Counted from the first letter of the stretch, positions 6,221 to 14,280 are shown. The stretch: 19,372 nt of DNA from Alphaproteobacteria bacterium (GCA_017642625.1 JAGCOQ010000112.1:1-19372), one strand, 5' to 3'. Numbers and translations are program-made. The notes: generated by a model from the sequence alone, not told the origin.

Positions 6221-6997
6221 ATGGCGGCGCCCAAGATATCTGTGATAATACCAATATATAATGTGGAAAAATATCTTTCCAGATGCTTGGACAGTGTTTG
6301 TGCTCAATCATTTCATGATTTGGAAATAATCTGTGTTAATGACGGCAGTCCCGATGGTTGCGATAAAATACTTAAAAAATACGCGGCGCACGATTCGCGA
6401 TTCGTCATTATAAATAAAAAGAACGCGGGTGTGTCGGCGGCGCGTAATGACGGAATAAAGCACGCACATGGTAAATATATCCATTTTCTGGATGCGGACG
6501 ATTTCATAGATTCGGACTATTATGAAAAAATGTATGCCGCTACCGTCGACGATTCTGTTGATATGGTGTGCAGTGGTTTTGTCACCAACACAAAATATGC
6601 ACGTGATTTAAAATATTCTAAAAACTTTGTGGAGAGCGACCTAAGGAAAAAGATTCGCAGAACATATGCTTTTACAGACGGGTATGTGTGGCGGTATCTG
6701 TTTAAAAGAACGTTTCTTACAAAGAATAAATTGACCTTTGATACCAGCATGATATCCCAAGAAGATGCGATATTTGTGCTTAATGCGCTTACGGTATCGA
6801 ATAAGGTTGCTTTTATTTGTGGAACCTTTTATCATTACTTATTCAATGATATGTCTGCACTGCATGCGCGGGACGTGGCGCATCACAATAAAATGAAGAT
6901 GCAGTATAGAGTTGGTAAAAAATACAGAAGTGATTTTGCGCGAAAATATGGATTGACTGATTTATGGATATTTCGCAAAATCCTTCGCAAAACCTAA
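6221..6997 (+). CDS. Family 2 glycosyltransferase (first of a tandem pair)
   Basis: A 258-aa inverting GT-A transferase. The GT2 N-terminus KISVIIPIYNVEKYLSRCLD (5-24) is followed by CVNDGSPDG (38-46), containing the nucleotide-binding Asp 41, and LDADDF (90-95), where D91-x-D93 should bind the metal and sugar nucleotide. The C-terminal region, which normally decides acceptor choice, is basic and ends KIRRTY...RKILRKT without obvious membrane segments, so the enzyme is likely cytosolic and peripheral. The ribosome binding site is AAAGGA at 5 bp. It is related to the next gene: the two share a 21-bp identical stretch at the VNDGSPD codons. At 258 aa it is shorter than its 341-aa neighbour, mostly in the C-terminal half. 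Confidence 0.9.
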   Translation: MAAPKISVIIPIYNVEKYLSRCLDSVCAQSFHDLEIICVNDGSPDGCDKILKKYAAHDSRFVIINKKNAGVSAARNDGIKHAHGKYIHFLDADDFIDSDYYEKMYAATVDDSVDMVCSGFVTNTKYARDLKYSKNFVESDLRKKIRRTYAFTDGYVWRYLFKRTFLTKNKLTFDTSMISQEDAIFVLNALTVSNKVAFICGTFYHYLFNDMSALHARDVAHHNKMKMQYRVGKKYRSDFARKYGLTDLWIFRKILRKT

Positions 6998-7013
6998 AAG
7001 AAAGGAGGGTTAA

Positions 7014-8039
7014 ATGCCGACTATATCTGTCATAATACCGATTTATAAGGTCGAAAAGTATTTGCGGCGTTGTTTAGATTCGGTTTTAACCCAAACTTTT
7101 GATGATTGGGAAGCGATTTGCGTTAATGACGGCAGTCCCGATAACAGTGATAAAATCTTGGCTGAATATGCCGAACGGGACAAACGATTCAAGGTAATAA
7201 ATAAAACAAACGGCGGTCTGTCGGATGCGCGTAATGTTGGTATGCAACATGCGACCGGCAAATACATCTTGTTCTTGGACAGTGATGATTTTATCCATCC
7301 GCAAACAATGGAATTGGCACATGCGATGGCTGTGCGGGACGATTCGGCGATTGTATCTTTTCAATATGATCGCAAATATCGGACAAAGTTAATATTGCGT
7401 CATTTCTTGCATATGGATACTGCGCGGGTTTTGTCGCGTCGTATGCGCAAGCGGTATAAAGTGCCCCAGGTTAAAACTTTGGTGACGGATGATGTGTTCA
7501 GATATGCCACCGACAAATCACACAATATGTTTAATTCAAAACGCAAATGGTTGATTAAGCATTGTCAGGTTTGGAAGAATCTGTATCGTCGTGATTTGAT
7601 TGCCGATATTTCGTTTATCAAGGGAATTGTGTTCGAAGATTTCCCGTGGTGGAGTTTGGTAATGCTAAAAAATCCACGTGTGACAATTATGCCATTGCCG
7701 TTGTATTACTATGTTCCGAACTTTAACGGAATCATTTACGCGGCGAAGCAGTTGCGTATGATTCAAAGTCTGTGCATTGGGGTTGAAACGGCATACGCGG
7801 CATATCGCGAACACGCGACACCGTATCAATTAAAAATGTGGGCGGATAATTTTATGTGGTTTTTTGTGAGCAAGGCATACAGCAAAGTTCGCTATATGGA
7901 AACACCGTCTGATTTAGAGGCTGCGCGTCAAGCGTTGCGCCAGTTGGTTTTGTCGGGTGCGCTGGAATGTCCAACATGCGACTGGTGTCAAATGAAGTTT
8001 AATTTAATAAAGTTTGCGCGTGGCGATACGAATAGATAA
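7014..8039 (+). CDS. Family 2 glycosyltransferase (second of a tandem pair)
   Basis: A 341-aa GT2 enzyme with PTISVIIPIYKVEKYLRRCL (2-21), CVNDGSPDN (37-45) and LDSDDF (88-93) as donor-binding motifs. A later block, FIKGIVFEDFPWWSLVMLKN, carries the E-D pair (in the VFED position) often seen as the base region of wall and capsule GT2 proteins. Donor and acceptor are unknown. A near-perfect AAAGGAGGG site (7002-7010) lies 3 bp before the ATG, the strongest in the window, and suggests high translation. It ends the plus-strand trio, and its stop codon runs straight into a bidirectional terminator. Close N-terminal similarity to the upstream gene suggests tandem duplication, then divergence of the acceptor half. 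Confidence 0.92.
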   Translation: MPTISVIIPIYKVEKYLRRCLDSVLTQTFDDWEAICVNDGSPDNSDKILAEYAERDKRFKVINKTNGGLSDARNVGMQHATGKYILFLDSDDFIHPQTMELAHAMAVRDDSAIVSFQYDRKYRTKLILRHFLHMDTARVLSRRMRKRYKVPQVKTLVTDDVFRYATDKSHNMFNSKRKWLIKHCQVWKNLYRRDLIADISFIKGIVFEDFPWWSLVMLKNPRVTIMPLPLYYYVPNFNGIIYAAKQLRMIQSLCIGVETAYAAYREHATPYQLKMWADNFMWFFVSKAYSKVRYMETPSDLEAARQALRQLVLSGALECPTCDWCQMKFNLIKFARGDTNR

Positions 8040-8066
8040 AAAAATCCCACAACTGTGGGATTTTTA
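8040..8066. terminator. Bidirectional terminator between converging glycan operons
   Basis: TCCCACA (8045-8051) pairs with TGTGGGA (8054-8060) across a 2-nt loop, flanked by AAAAA and TTTTT that extend the pairing. It fills the 24-bp gap between the plus-strand and minus-strand glycosyltransferase genes, and the minus-strand stop codon overlaps its edge. Confidence 0.8.
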
Positions 8067-9062
8067 TTTTTCAAATTCTGATTTATTTGGAAAACGTGAA
8101 TGCAAGAATTCTGCATTTTGGCGCAGTATATCGTTGTCGTTTTCGGGACCGTCATTTATGCAAAATGTTGGTGCGCGCAACAATAAATCTGTTTTTCCAA
8201 CAACATTTGAAACATATACATTTGATTTGCGTGTGCTGAAAAAGTGCAATGCATTATAAATTGCATTTAATATTTTATGACGACCATATTTGCGTGCACG
8301 TGCATGAATGAATTTGGCACGACCAGTCACAAAGTCATAGTAATTAAATATTATGCGTTGATATTCTTGACCGGTTCGGAACTTGTTACGGATTTGTGAT
8401 TGAAAATTATCGCGCAATTCAGGTTCGTTTAAACATTTCTGCATTGATGATTTGATATATGGATCAATGCCATGGCTTGATGAATATTTAAACATATTAC
8501 GATTGAACAGTTTTGATATTGCGGTCTGGGCGGCAAAGATTTGTTGTTCATAAGAAGATTTGGTTTTTAATTCTTCGGGGTCAAATTTGTGTAATGAACA
8601 GTATCTGTATTTTGCGCGTCCTTTGGCGTCATAAAAATGAGATGGCGACAAGTGTTTGTTAAAAAACATATCGTCGTTCATAAGCAGGAAATGTTCGCTT
8701 AACCCCGGAATATTCACAAGGCACTTTTCTATTGTCGCGGAATTAAATGTTGGCAGTGCATCCGCCGGCATAATATCTGTATCTTGAATAACCGACACCC
8801 GCTTGTTTTTCGTGTTAAGCCATTTTGGAACTTGGTTGAATCCGGTAATAATATAAATGTGATTTACCCATGGTGCGTATTCGGCAACACTGCGCATGGA
8901 ATACATAAGTTCACCATTGTCGCGGAATCTTTCCTTGGCAACAGAATCACGACCCATGGGAACCTTGCCGGTAATTTTTTGCAACCATTTTTCTTTTTCG
9001 GCGCGCCAATTTTCGTCGGTGCCATCAACCCATAAATAAACAATATCTATTTTGTCTTTCAT
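8064..9062 (-). CDS. Stealth-family capsular polysaccharide phosphotransferase
   Basis: A 332-aa protein with the Stealth conserved regions in order. CR1 is IDIVYLWVDGTDENW (5-19). CR2 runs from RFRDNGELMYSMRSVAEYAP (45-64) to HFLLMNDDMFFNKHLSPSHF (124-143). CR3 lies at about 195-265 with GIDPYIKSSM, and CR4 is FCINDG (300-305). Stealth proteins include bacterial capsule polymerases and the animal GlcNAc-1-phosphotransferase. They transfer a sugar-1-phosphate from a nucleotide sugar to a hydroxyl, making a phosphodiester. This gene is the best chemical clue in the island: the product probably contains phosphate-linked sugars. It is last in a tight minus-strand trio, 3 bp after the preceding stop, with only a weak upstream GGGG as ribosome binding site, so translational coupling is likely. 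Confidence 0.9.
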   Translation of the reverse strand: MKDKIDIVYLWVDGTDENWRAEKEKWLQKITGKVPMGRDSVAKERFRDNGELMYSMRSVAEYAPWVNHIYIITGFNQVPKWLNTKNKRVSVIQDTDIMPADALPTFNSATIEKCLVNIPGLSEHFLLMNDDMFFNKHLSPSHFYDAKGRAKYRYCSLHKFDPEELKTKSSYEQQIFAAQTAISKLFNRNMFKYSSSHGIDPYIKSSMQKCLNEPELRDNFQSQIRNKFRTGQEYQRIIFNYYDFVTGRAKFIHARARKYGRHKILNAIYNALHFFSTRKSNVYVSNVVGKTDLLLRAPTFCINDGPENDNDILRQNAEFLHSRFPNKSEFEK

Positions 9063-9065
9063 TTA

Positions 9066-9905
9066 TTAAACCCCAGATTCTTTAAATCGACTTGGTATTT
9101 TTACCACGCGTTTCAATCCCAGCATGCCCGGTTTATCAAGTGCATAAATTGGTCTGAAAATACTTTGCATAATTCGCGCTATGTGCATGAATTGCTGGCG
9201 TTGCGGCTTTTTATTGGTGACGGCATTTATTGTTCCGTTGCCACGCCGACGCAAATGATTTACCCAATCGGGACCGCGTTTGGTTGCTTTGGCAATAAGC
9301 ATATTCATATCGACCGGACCAAAGTGCAACAGGTATAAGTTTTTATCAATGTGGAAACTGTGTCCCTTTACGCTGTGGAACCCGCTGCCCCATTTTACAG
9401 GGCGATTTATTACCACCGGTTTAGTATAGCGCGTAGAAAGCAGGGCGTATTCGCGTTGTTCCAGAATCGGCATATCGGTATCCAATGGCTTTTCTGTTTT
9501 CATATTTTGACCAACATCCAACCCCAATCCCGAAACACTAGTTCTGATTTTTAATTCTGATAAATATTCAGCCAGTGTTTTATTGGTGTCAGGATCAACA
9601 ATCAAGAATTCGTCTGTATCGCATCCGATAACAATATCGTATGTCTTTAATAATTCTTGTGCCAATTCGGACAATTTACCAATTCTGTATTTGTCGCCCG
9701 ATGCGCGCGACATTTCGGTATGTGGCACTTTTGTTATATTTGCTTTGCCGGCATTCACCGGCTTTTTCTGATCAGTTCCGTCCAGCAAGATATAAAGGTT
9801 TTCAGTGCCAAGTTGTTTTCCATAGTATGCAATCCAACGCGACAAAAAGAATTCGTCGTTGCGCGCCATGGTAATTGCAGCAATGCGTTTAGTTTTTGTT
9901 TTCAT
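9066..9905 (-). CDS. Glycosyltransferase of the PF13704 (Glyco_tranf_2_4 / GT92-like) type
   Basis: A 279-aa GT-A-like enzyme. The N-terminus RIAAITMARNDEFFLSRWIA (7-26) and LYILLDGTDQ (38-47) are the typical opening, in which an [MV]-[RK]-N-[DE] replaces the usual GT2 NDGS. CDTDEFLIV (95-103) supplies the D-x-D-E-F metal site. These proteins are often annotated as glycosyltransferase family 2 or 92 and found in capsule or LPS clusters; substrate unknown. The frame is open 23 codons further to 9974, but ATG 9905 overlaps the upstream gene's TGA as ATGA, the usual sign of coupled translation, and the homologous block starts right after it. It is the middle gene of the trio. Many aromatic and basic residues in the C-terminal third fit a sugar-binding acceptor region. 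Confidence 0.82.
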   Translation of the reverse strand: MKTKTKRIAAITMARNDEFFLSRWIAYYGKQLGTENLYILLDGTDQKKPVNAGKANITKVPHTEMSRASGDKYRIGKLSELAQELLKTYDIVIGCDTDEFLIVDPDTNKTLAEYLSELKIRTSVSGLGLDVGQNMKTEKPLDTDMPILEQREYALLSTRYTKPVVINRPVKWGSGFHSVKGHSFHIDKNLYLLHFGPVDMNMLIAKATKRGPDWVNHLRRRGNGTINAVTNKKPQRQQFMHIARIMQSIFRPIYALDKPGMLGLKRVVKIPSRFKESGV

Positions 9906-10750
9906 AATTTCTTGCCCGCCAGTATTTTTTTGATTGCGTATTTTGCCCCGCGTATAAATGCCGTAATGCGCCACATGGACAAAGTTTCTTTTACATATTT
10001 TTCGCCATAAGTGCGTTCAGCATTCTTTACAATCGCGACACGCATTTGTGTCGGTGTGCGTTTTAATACATATGATATTTGTGGGCCCAAGCGACCGTTG
10101 TGACGAATAATTGCGGCCTTTTTCATAAAGGGCATTTTGACGCGATAATAGTGTTTGATTTTATTATACACATCACGATTATGTGCCGAATATAGACACA
10201 TCCATGTGCCACCATGTGCGACAACATTTTTTGTGAAACCGTGTTCATATACCTTGGTCACATCACCCTTGGACGCTAACTTGGTTATGCCGGACATAAA
10301 TGTATCGAACCATTCGGACATAAATACACTGCCACGCATACCAATAAACCACGATTGGATGTGCGGGTGTGATTTCTTGGTGTTTTTAACCAAACCAAAT
10401 GCATCTGTTTTTGATGATTCCATATCTTCCAAATACTTCTTTAAAGGGAATAGCGGGCCATACACAGAATCATTGACCATATACACAAAATCATATTTTG
10501 ATAAATCAAGGTGTTCCCGTGCCCAAATATATGCACGCTTATATGAACCGAAATCGTATTCGCCATGACGTCGCGCCATCACAGACAGAACAACGGGTTT
10601 TATTTTTTGTGTTTCTGATTTTTTGCAATCTGAATCCATGCACAAAACAACATCACCCAGTTTAGATAATGCACGCACATAAAGTATCAGTGAATCATCA
10701 ATGATTCCACCTTTATCGTAACCTGCAAAAAGAAACAATCGTTTAGCCAT
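9902..10750 (-). CDS. RgpF-like rhamnan synthesis / glycosyltransferase protein
   Basis: A 282-aa protein resembling the PF05045 (RgpF) family. It has KRLFLFAGYDKGGIIDDSLI (3-22), the core RHGEYDFGSYKRAY (61-74) and the block DFVYMVNDSVYGPLFPL (87-103), in which [VI]-N-D-S-x-Y-G-P is the family signature. RgpF and relatives take part in rhamnose-rich polysaccharide synthesis in streptococci, and similar domains occur in many LPS O-antigen clusters, so a transferase role in the island's glycan is likely. The frame extends to 10927. I prefer ATG 10750 with AAGGA at 9-10 bp; ATG 10756 is possible but only about 3 bp from it. It is first of three minus-strand genes and divergent from the GT61 gene. 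Its TGA overlaps the next start by four bases. Confidence 0.8.
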   Translation of the reverse strand: MAKRLFLFAGYDKGGIIDDSLILYVRALSKLGDVVLCMDSDCKKSETQKIKPVVLSVMARRHGEYDFGSYKRAYIWAREHLDLSKYDFVYMVNDSVYGPLFPLKKYLEDMESSKTDAFGLVKNTKKSHPHIQSWFIGMRGSVFMSEWFDTFMSGITKLASKGDVTKVYEHGFTKNVVAHGGTWMCLYSAHNRDVYNKIKHYYRVKMPFMKKAAIIRHNGRLGPQISYVLKRTPTQMRVAIVKNAERTYGEKYVKETLSMWRITAFIRGAKYAIKKILAGKKL

Positions 10751-10775
10751 GGACATTATTCCTTTTTCATAATAT

Positions 10776-10804
10776 AATTTACACGTTTTTTTAATAATTT
10801 GCAA
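10776..10804 (-). promoter_or_regulatory. Candidate promoter of the minus-strand glycan trio
   Basis: On the minus strand TTGCAA (10804-10799), 17 bp, then TAAATT (10781-10776). The -10 is weak (4 of 6). The 67-bp AT-rich spacer also must drive the divergent GT61 gene, for which I see no convincing promoter. Confidence 0.35.
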
Positions 10805-10817
10805 TAAAGGAAACAAG

Positions 10818-12023
10818 ATGTCTGTGCGTATATTTTCTAGTAAATTATGGCAAGTGTATTTCAAAATTAAAACGTATAAGCAGCATACACAGGATATACA
10901 TAAAGATAAAATAGTAAAGAACGGCATTATTGCAAATGAACATTCCCATGGCTACGGAGTTTTTGATGATAAATTAAAGTTTGTAATGGCGTCCGCACAA
11001 AAGAGAGGAAAGAGTTTTCAACTGGTACCAAAAATTTCTCGTAAAAACATTGAATATATTGACAAAGATGTCGTATTTCTTGGGGGGATATTAAATCATT
11101 TTGGGGATTTTTTGATAAATAATCTTGTGCGAACACATTGTTTGCTTGATAAAAAATATAGTGCATGTGACATTGTATTTGTAAATGATAAAAATATAGC
11201 AAAAATACCATCGTATATTTACACTTTTCTAGAATTACTTGGTGTATCCAAAGACAGAATTATTATTTTGGAAAAAACAACACAATTTAAAAACGTTTTT
11301 GTTCCGGATCAGGGTTGGCGATTCCCTGTATGTACTTCAAATAAGTGTGAGCAGACTTTTAATGCGATGGTTAAAAATTTAGGGAAAACAACAGTAACAA
11401 AATATGAAAAGATATATCTTTCAAGAGATGCTTTACAAGAACGCCGGACACACGGTGAAAAATATATTGCCGATATTTTTCGAAAGAATGGCTTTAAAAT
11501 CATTTACCCAGAAACATTGCCATTAAAGAAGCAAATAGATTTAGTTAGTCACTGTAGGGTGTTGGCTGGATGTGCCGGAACTGCGCTGCATTTAGCTCTA
11601 TTTATGAAACCTGGTGGTTGTGTTATTCAGATTAAAAGAAATAGTCGTTTAAAAGATAATGCGGCGACGCAATATATAATAAACAAGACTAAAAAATTAG
11701 ACAGTGTTTTTATTTCTGGGTCTATAGAAAAACGTTCAACAATCCATTGTACATATGCTCCACAAATAATCGGTTTAAATAAATATATGCGCAAGTTTTT
11801 TGATGAGTACAATTATCAATATGACAAGAAATCTCCAGACATCGATGCGCAAACATTGAATGAATATAATATTGATTTAATCAATTATAGTAATTCTCAT
11901 GGTAACGAAACGTTATATATTTTGAAAAGAAAATTTATAAAACTTTCGGCGTGCTTTATCCCTGGACGAGAGCATCGCGCACGTTATAGGAAATTGGTTA
12001 AGTCGTTGTTAAAAGTTGATTAG
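10818..12023 (+). CDS. GT61-type glycosyltransferase (DUF563)
   Basis: A 401-aa protein with the DUF563/GT61 layout: FLGGILNHFGDFLINNLVR (87-105), in which the H-x-G-D is typical, YLSRDALQERR (200-210), the segment FKIIYPETLPLKKQIDLVSH (226-245) and AGCAGTALHLALFMKPGG (250-267), the nucleotide-sugar binding G-x-H/L-x-N/F region. Family members include plant xylosyl- and animal O-GlcNAc transferases and many bacterial capsule or LPS enzymes. Substrate is unknown. AAAGGAAAC lies 4-8 bp before ATG. The gene is visibly richer in A/T and in AAA/ATA/AAT codons than its neighbours and stands alone on its strand, so it may be a recent import. The C-terminal 100 aa after ISGSIEKR is not recognised. 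It ends at a terminator shared with typA. Confidence 0.78.
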   Translation: MSVRIFSSKLWQVYFKIKTYKQHTQDIHKDKIVKNGIIANEHSHGYGVFDDKLKFVMASAQKRGKSFQLVPKISRKNIEYIDKDVVFLGGILNHFGDFLINNLVRTHCLLDKKYSACDIVFVNDKNIAKIPSYIYTFLELLGVSKDRIIILEKTTQFKNVFVPDQGWRFPVCTSNKCEQTFNAMVKNLGKTTVTKYEKIYLSRDALQERRTHGEKYIADIFRKNGFKIIYPETLPLKKQIDLVSHCRVLAGCAGTALHLALFMKPGGCVIQIKRNSRLKDNAATQYIINKTKKLDSVFISGSIEKRSTIHCTYAPQIIGLNKYMRKFFDEYNYQYDKKSPDIDAQTLNEYNIDLINYSNSHGNETLYILKRKFIKLSACFIPGREHRARYRKLVKSLLKVD

Positions 12024-12053
12024 AAAAAACCGCCCGTTTGGGCGGTGGTTTTA
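12024..12053. terminator. Bidirectional terminator between the GT61 gene and typA
   Basis: ACCGCCC (12029-12035) pairs with GGGCGGT (12040-12046) around GTTT, with an A run on the left and GGTTTT on the right. The typA stop (12051-12053) lies in the right tract. The stem matches the secB terminator core. Confidence 0.8.
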
Positions 12054-13889
12054 TTCGTCTGTTTCGGCATAACGATATGCTTTCTTGCGTTTTCCGCTGT
12101 CTAATTCTTTTTTACGCAGACGAATCGTTGCAGGTGTCACCTCTACCAATTCATCATCTTGGATATAGGACAACGCTTCTTCCAGACTCATTTTGCGGGG
12201 TGGTGCCAAGAACAACTTTTCATCCGCGGTGACCGAACGAACATTGGTCAATTGCTTACCCTTTACTGGGTTCACTTCTATATCATTTTCCTTGGAATGT
12301 TCGCCGATAATCATACCGGAATAAACTTCTGTTTGTGGACCAATGAATAATGTTCCGCGTGGTTCCAAATTGTGCAACGCATATGTCGCCGCAGAACCCG
12401 CTTCCATTGAAACCAAAACACCCGGACGATATTGTGAAATCGGACCACGATATTCGTCATATTTATCAAACACACGATTCATAATACCGGTGCCACGTGT
12501 GTCGGTGCGAAACTCGGACAGATAACCAATCAGACCGCGTGATGGCGCAGAAAATACAATACGTGTTTTGCCAGCGCCCGACGCTTTCATTTCAGTAATT
12601 GTCGCTTTGCGCTTGGTCATCTTTTCAATAACGACACCAGAAAATTCGTCATCAACATCAATAACAACTTCTTCAATTGGTTCCAGTTTTTCACCATTTG
12701 GACCAGTGCGCATAACAACGCGCGGACGGGATACACTCAATTCAAATCCTTCGCGACGCATTGTTTCAATCAAAATACCTAACTGCAATTCGCCACGCCC
12801 AGAAACTTCGAAACTTTCATTGTTTGCACTTTGCGTGACCTTTAATGCGATATTTGTCTCTGCTTCTTTGAATAGTCTTTCACCAATCATACGTGATGTC
12901 AGTTTTTTACCTGACTTACCCGCCAACGGTGATGTGTTAACAAAGAATGTCATGGTCAGGGTTGGTGGATCAATTGGCATTGCCGGAATTGGTGTGTTCA
13001 CAGATGGGTCGCAAAGTGTGTCCGCCACGGTCGCCTTGGAAAAACCAGCAACAACAATAATGTCGCCAGCGGATGCGCTGTCGCGGGAAACTTTTTCAAC
13101 ACCGCGGTGTTCAATGATTTTTGTGATTTTGGCATTTTCAACAAATTCGCCGTTCATGTTGATTGCCTTGACCGTTTGACCGACACGAACAGTGCCCGAT
13201 TCCACTTTGCCAGTCAAAATACGACCAACATAGGGGTCGGCTTCCAATGTGGTGGCCAGCATAGAAAACGGCGCATCAATTTGGCAACGGTCGCCATTGC
13301 AATCTGGGGCGGGCACATGATCCACAATCAGTTGGAACAAAGGGGTTAAATCTTTGTGTTCGTCGTTTAAATTGCGAACCGCCCAACCGTCGCGCCCAAC
13401 CGAATACAAATATGGGAAATCAAGTTGAGAATCCGTTGCGCCCAATTTATCAAACAAATCAAAGGTTTCAGACAAAACTTCGTCTGGACGGGCGTCGGCG
13501 CGGTCAACTTTGTTTATGCAAACAATAGGGCGCAATCCCAATTTCAAAGCCTTGCCCAACACAAACTTGGTCTGGGGCAGAGGTCCTTCGGCGGCATCAA
13601 CCAACAATACAACACCATCAACCATGGACAAAATACGTTCCACTTCGCCACCAAAGTCGGCGTGACCCGGGGTATCTACGATATTAATCTTGTATTCGCC
13701 CCATTGGATAGATGTCGGTTTTGCCGAAATAGTGATGCCACGTTCACGTTCAATGTCACCACTGTCCATGACACGATCTTCGACCTTTTCGTTTTCACGA
13801 AAAGTTCCGGCTTGTTTCAACATGTTATCGACCAGTGTTGTTTTCCCGTGGTCAACGTGCGCAATGATTGCAATATTGCGAATTTTCAT
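12051..13889 (-). CDS. typA: TypA/BipA translational GTPase
   Basis: A 612-aa protein, normal for TypA/BipA, a ribosome-binding GTPase related to EF-G and LepA that helps 50S assembly and stress or low-temperature growth. G1 is AHVDHGKTT (10-18), the switch region ERERGITI (48-55), G3 DTPGH (72-76) and G4 NKVDR (126-130). Later come an EF-G-like domain V (ELQLGILIETMRREGFEL) and the TypA C-terminal domain with LIGYLSEFRTDTRGTGIM and KGKQLTNVRSV. The frame is open to 13964, but ATG 13889 starts the family sequence and has AAGGG at 9-10 bp within a 30-nt predicted leader. It is transcribed alone from the promoter at 13926-13954 and shares its terminator with the glycan island, so it marks the island's right edge. 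Confidence 0.97.
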   Translation of the reverse strand: MKIRNIAIIAHVDHGKTTLVDNMLKQAGTFRENEKVEDRVMDSGDIERERGITISAKPTSIQWGEYKINIVDTPGHADFGGEVERILSMVDGVVLLVDAAEGPLPQTKFVLGKALKLGLRPIVCINKVDRADARPDEVLSETFDLFDKLGATDSQLDFPYLYSVGRDGWAVRNLNDEHKDLTPLFQLIVDHVPAPDCNGDRCQIDAPFSMLATTLEADPYVGRILTGKVESGTVRVGQTVKAINMNGEFVENAKITKIIEHRGVEKVSRDSASAGDIIVVAGFSKATVADTLCDPSVNTPIPAMPIDPPTLTMTFFVNTSPLAGKSGKKLTSRMIGERLFKEAETNIALKVTQSANNESFEVSGRGELQLGILIETMRREGFELSVSRPRVVMRTGPNGEKLEPIEEVVIDVDDEFSGVVIEKMTKRKATITEMKASGAGKTRIVFSAPSRGLIGYLSEFRTDTRGTGIMNRVFDKYDEYRGPISQYRPGVLVSMEAGSAATYALHNLEPRGTLFIGPQTEVYSGMIIGEHSKENDIEVNPVKGKQLTNVRSVTADEKLFLAPPRKMSLEEALSYIQDDELVEVTPATIRLRKKELDSGKRKKAYRYAETDE

Positions 13890-13925
13890 CTGTTTTGCCC
13901 TTATTTTTGCATAAATCGGACATAG

Positions 13926-13954
13926 ATTATAACATTTTTCGCGATTTTCAACAA
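13926..13954 (-). promoter_or_regulatory. typA promoter
   Basis: Minus strand TTGTTG (13954-13949), 17 bp, TATAAT (13931-13926), with TGT before the -10 so that it is also an extended -10. The predicted leader of about 30 nt ends at ATG 13889. Confidence 0.7.
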
Positions 13955-14002
13955 GATAGAACAAATTTTTATGAAAATGTTGGCTTTTTTGTATTTTTGT
14001 CT

Positions 14003-14158
14003 ATGAATGAGTATTATAAGAATGCAAACGAACAAGCAAAAGCGGAATTAGCCGAAACGTTGAAAAATTATAAATTGTTGTGCGCAAAGAACGCGTTTGA
14101 ACGTTTTAAGATTTCGCTGACTAAATCAGAAAAATTGTTCTCTCCTAAACAAAAATAA
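14003..14158 (+). CDS. Small hypothetical protein, charged helix
   Basis: A 51-aa ORF beginning MNEYYKNANEQAKAELAETL and continuing as a charged, probably alpha-helical peptide with one Cys (27). Its stop runs into a strong intrinsic terminator, which argues that something is transcribed rightwards here. No Shine-Dalgarno precedes ATG 14003. Instead an 11-codon ORF (MKMLAFLYFCL, 13971-14006) ends in TGA overlapping the start as ATGA, so translation could be coupled. The same frame is open back to 13868, but that would run through the typA promoter and 5' end. No family is recognised. A short minus-strand ORF on the other side of the terminator can be aligned to residues 14-35 without gaps. 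No clear promoter was found; function unknown. Confidence 0.45.
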   Translation: MNEYYKNANEQAKAELAETLKNYKLLCAKNAFERFKISLTKSEKLFSPKQK

Positions 14159-14184
14159 AAAACCGGCGATTGCCGGTTTTTTTA
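14155..14184. terminator. Bidirectional terminator in the typA-serS spacer
   Basis: AACCGGC (14161-14167) pairs with GCCGGTT (14172-14178) around GATT, with A and T tracts on either side. The minus-strand tract covers the end of the small ORF at 14182-14280, and possibly terminates serS transcripts about 120 bp after their stop. Confidence 0.85.
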
Positions 14185-14280
14185 TTTGGTATTTGATACG
14201 AATCTAAGTAAAGCGTGCTTTGCTGCGTCCAATTGGGCTAAGCGTTCTTGTTCTGCTATTTGTGCACGCAATTCTTTTTG
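14182..14280 (-). pseudogene. 32-codon open stretch after serS, possible micro-gene or gene remnant
   Basis: The minus strand reads QKELRAQIAEQERLAQLDAA then KHALLRFVSNTK and a TAA inside the terminator. It has no ATG; TTG at 14271 (LRAQ...) is the only plausible start and has no clear ribosome binding site. It is in the same frame as serS, behind the serS TAA (14302-14304) and a second TAA (14281-14283). The charged, Ala-rich helix and the terminator placed right at its end suggest real coding history. Aligned without gaps to residues 14-35 of the plus-strand 51-aa ORF it shares 9 of 22 residues (A..AE, L, AK.A, RF). It may be a remnant, a non-ATG small gene, or chance. Confidence 0.3.

Noticed and set aside
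12568..13179. 203-codon plus-strand frame inside typA
   Set aside because: Ser/Thr/Pro-rich mirror of the TypA codons; TypA itself is full length and conserved.
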